From contig JAFGTR010000015.1 of NCBI GenBank assembly GCA_016934055.1, positions 1-48,921 on the forward strand: 48,921 nucleotides of DNA, in the 5' to 3' direction. The notes under the pieces are model-generated. The model was not told where the DNA came from. It saw nothing but the letters and a program-made list of their open reading frames with translations, and made no database searches. The position numbers and the translations under genes are program-made. The DNA comes from Bacteroidales bacterium (GTDB lineage: Bacteria > Bacteroidota > Bacteroidia > Bacteroidales > UBA10428). Positions 48,250-48,921 of the stretch are shown piece by piece. The stretch's first letter is position 1, and every line of letters starts with the position of its first letter.

Positions 48250-48744
48250 TTATTTCTTATCAAGCTCTACCACTTCCAGATCAAGGATCCGCCCTGTGTC
48301 AAGGATAAATTTAACCATGGTCTGAACAGTATGAAATCCGTATTTACCGGCTGCCCCAGGGTTAATATGCAACAATTTAAAGCGCCGGTCATATTGCACT
48401 TTTAAAATATGCGAATGACCGGTGATGAAAAGTTTTGGCGGATCCTCCCGGAGCAAATCACTGACAGTTTTTTCATAATGCCCGGGGTATCCGCCGATAT
48501 GTCGCATCCATACGGTTACATTTTCAAGAATAAAACGCTGATCAACCGGGAATAATTCCCGCAAAGGCTGACCGTCAATATTGCCATATACAGCCCGCAA
48601 CGGTCTTAACAAGGCCAGCCTGTCAGCCAATACCGTTGTGCCAATATCACCTGCATGCCAGATCTCATCACAGTTGCTGAGATGTTTTATAAATCGTTCA
48701 TCAAGATATCCGTGTGTATCTGATAAAAGAGCAATTTTTATCAT
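48250..48744 (-). CDS. Calcineurin-like phosphodiesterase, MJ0936/YfcE type
   Basis: 164 residues. Metal-binding motifs: LLSDTHG, WHAGDIG, VYGNID, GHSHILK and the terminal HINPGAAGKY. Length and motif order match the YfcE/MJ0936 phosphodiesterase family, which hydrolyses phosphodiester test substrates; the cell target is unknown. Convergent with the large protein gene; the stops are 22 bases apart. Monocistronic. Confidence 0.88.
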   Translation of the reverse strand: MIKIALLSDTHGYLDERFIKHLSNCDEIWHAGDIGTTVLADRLALLRPLRAVYGNIDGQPLRELFPVDQRFILENVTVWMRHIGGYPGHYEKTVSDLLREDPPKLFITGHSHILKVQYDRRFKLLHINPGAAGKYGFHTVQTMVKFILDTGRILDLEVVELDKK

Positions 48745-48882
48745 GCAGTTCGTAATGCCAATTAAGAGTTAAAAACAACTATAACGATAATATTATAACC
48801 AATTATTCTGGTGAAAATTGTAGTGTTTTTTTTATTAACATTTGTCCTCAAGCCGGACAGGCTTTCACTTTTCTCCTTCCTG

Positions 48883-48917
48883 CCCGCCTGCGCTTGGGCT
48901 AAGCCTGGTCAGGCGGG
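48883..48917. repeat. Inverted repeat of the CCCGCCTG...CAGGCGGG type
   Basis: An 8-bp perfect stem CCCGCCTG / CAGGCGGG encloses GCTT...AAGC. It belongs in type to the CCTGCC...GGCAGG hairpins at 5619, 9013, 9241 and 30235, and lies at the right edge of the window. Confidence 0.65.
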
Positions 48918-48921
48918 GATG

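Overview
The window looks like a chromosomal segment of a Bacteroidota bacterium, most like an anaerobic Bacteroidales/Marinilabiliales-type lineage. Support comes from TTG/TTTG-N19-TAnnTTTG promoters, mostly absent Shine-Dalgarno sites, an rpsF-rpsR-rplI operon without ssb, a DUF349 repeat protein, a periplasmic-propeller hybrid histidine kinase, SGNH lipases and lipoproteins. I saw no rRNA, tRNA, CRISPR array, phage or insertion sequence.

Layout. 1-4.2 kb (minus strand): dnaX, icd (NADP-isocitrate dehydrogenase) and a WYL regulator in a tight row. dnaX is split by a run of 12 A that probably makes the short gamma and long tau products by slippage. 4.3-5.5 kb: ribosomal proteins S6, S18, L9 with a clear promoter and terminator. 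5.7-12.1 kb: AddA-like helicase-nuclease, YhcC-type radical SAM protein, M49-type peptidase lipoprotein. 12.5-19.6 kb: DUF349 protein, pyrG, yidC, lysA. 20.0-33.1 kb: a nine-gene metabolic cluster, all plus strand. 33.2-39.1 kb: glycogen phosphorylase (minus), small lipoprotein, two tandem SGNH hydrolases, SemiSWEET transporter, and a frameshifted tpiA. 39.1-48.7 kb: a 1475-residue hybrid sensor kinase (minus), a very large secreted protein of unknown function, and a small metallophosphoesterase (minus).

The most interesting region is 20.0-33.1 kb. It encodes a CitD-CitE fusion, CitF, a homoisocitrate-dehydrogenase-like enzyme, a degenerate HD protein, two single-chain (homo)aconitases, an antiquitin-type aminoadipate-semialdehyde dehydrogenase, and both halves of the saccharopine pathway. 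Read together, these could degrade lysine to 2-aminoadipate, then (after a transamination not encoded here) run the aminoadipate pathway backwards: 2-oxoadipate + CO2 to homoisocitrate to homocitrate, cleaved by a 'homocitrate lyase' to acetate + 2-oxoglutarate. On paper the sequence is redox neutral: lysine + 2-oxoglutarate + CO2 gives 2 glutamate + acetate. Nearby lysA argues that lysine is made by the diaminopimelate route, so the cluster is more likely catabolic. The substrate assignments are inference; a citrate/isocitrate role remains the main alternative.

A second theme is the intergenic DNA. Many genes are followed, often within a few bases of the stop codon, by short tandem repeats with 6-9 bp units, and by palindromes of the CCTGCC...GGCAGG and CAGCTCC..GGAGCG types.
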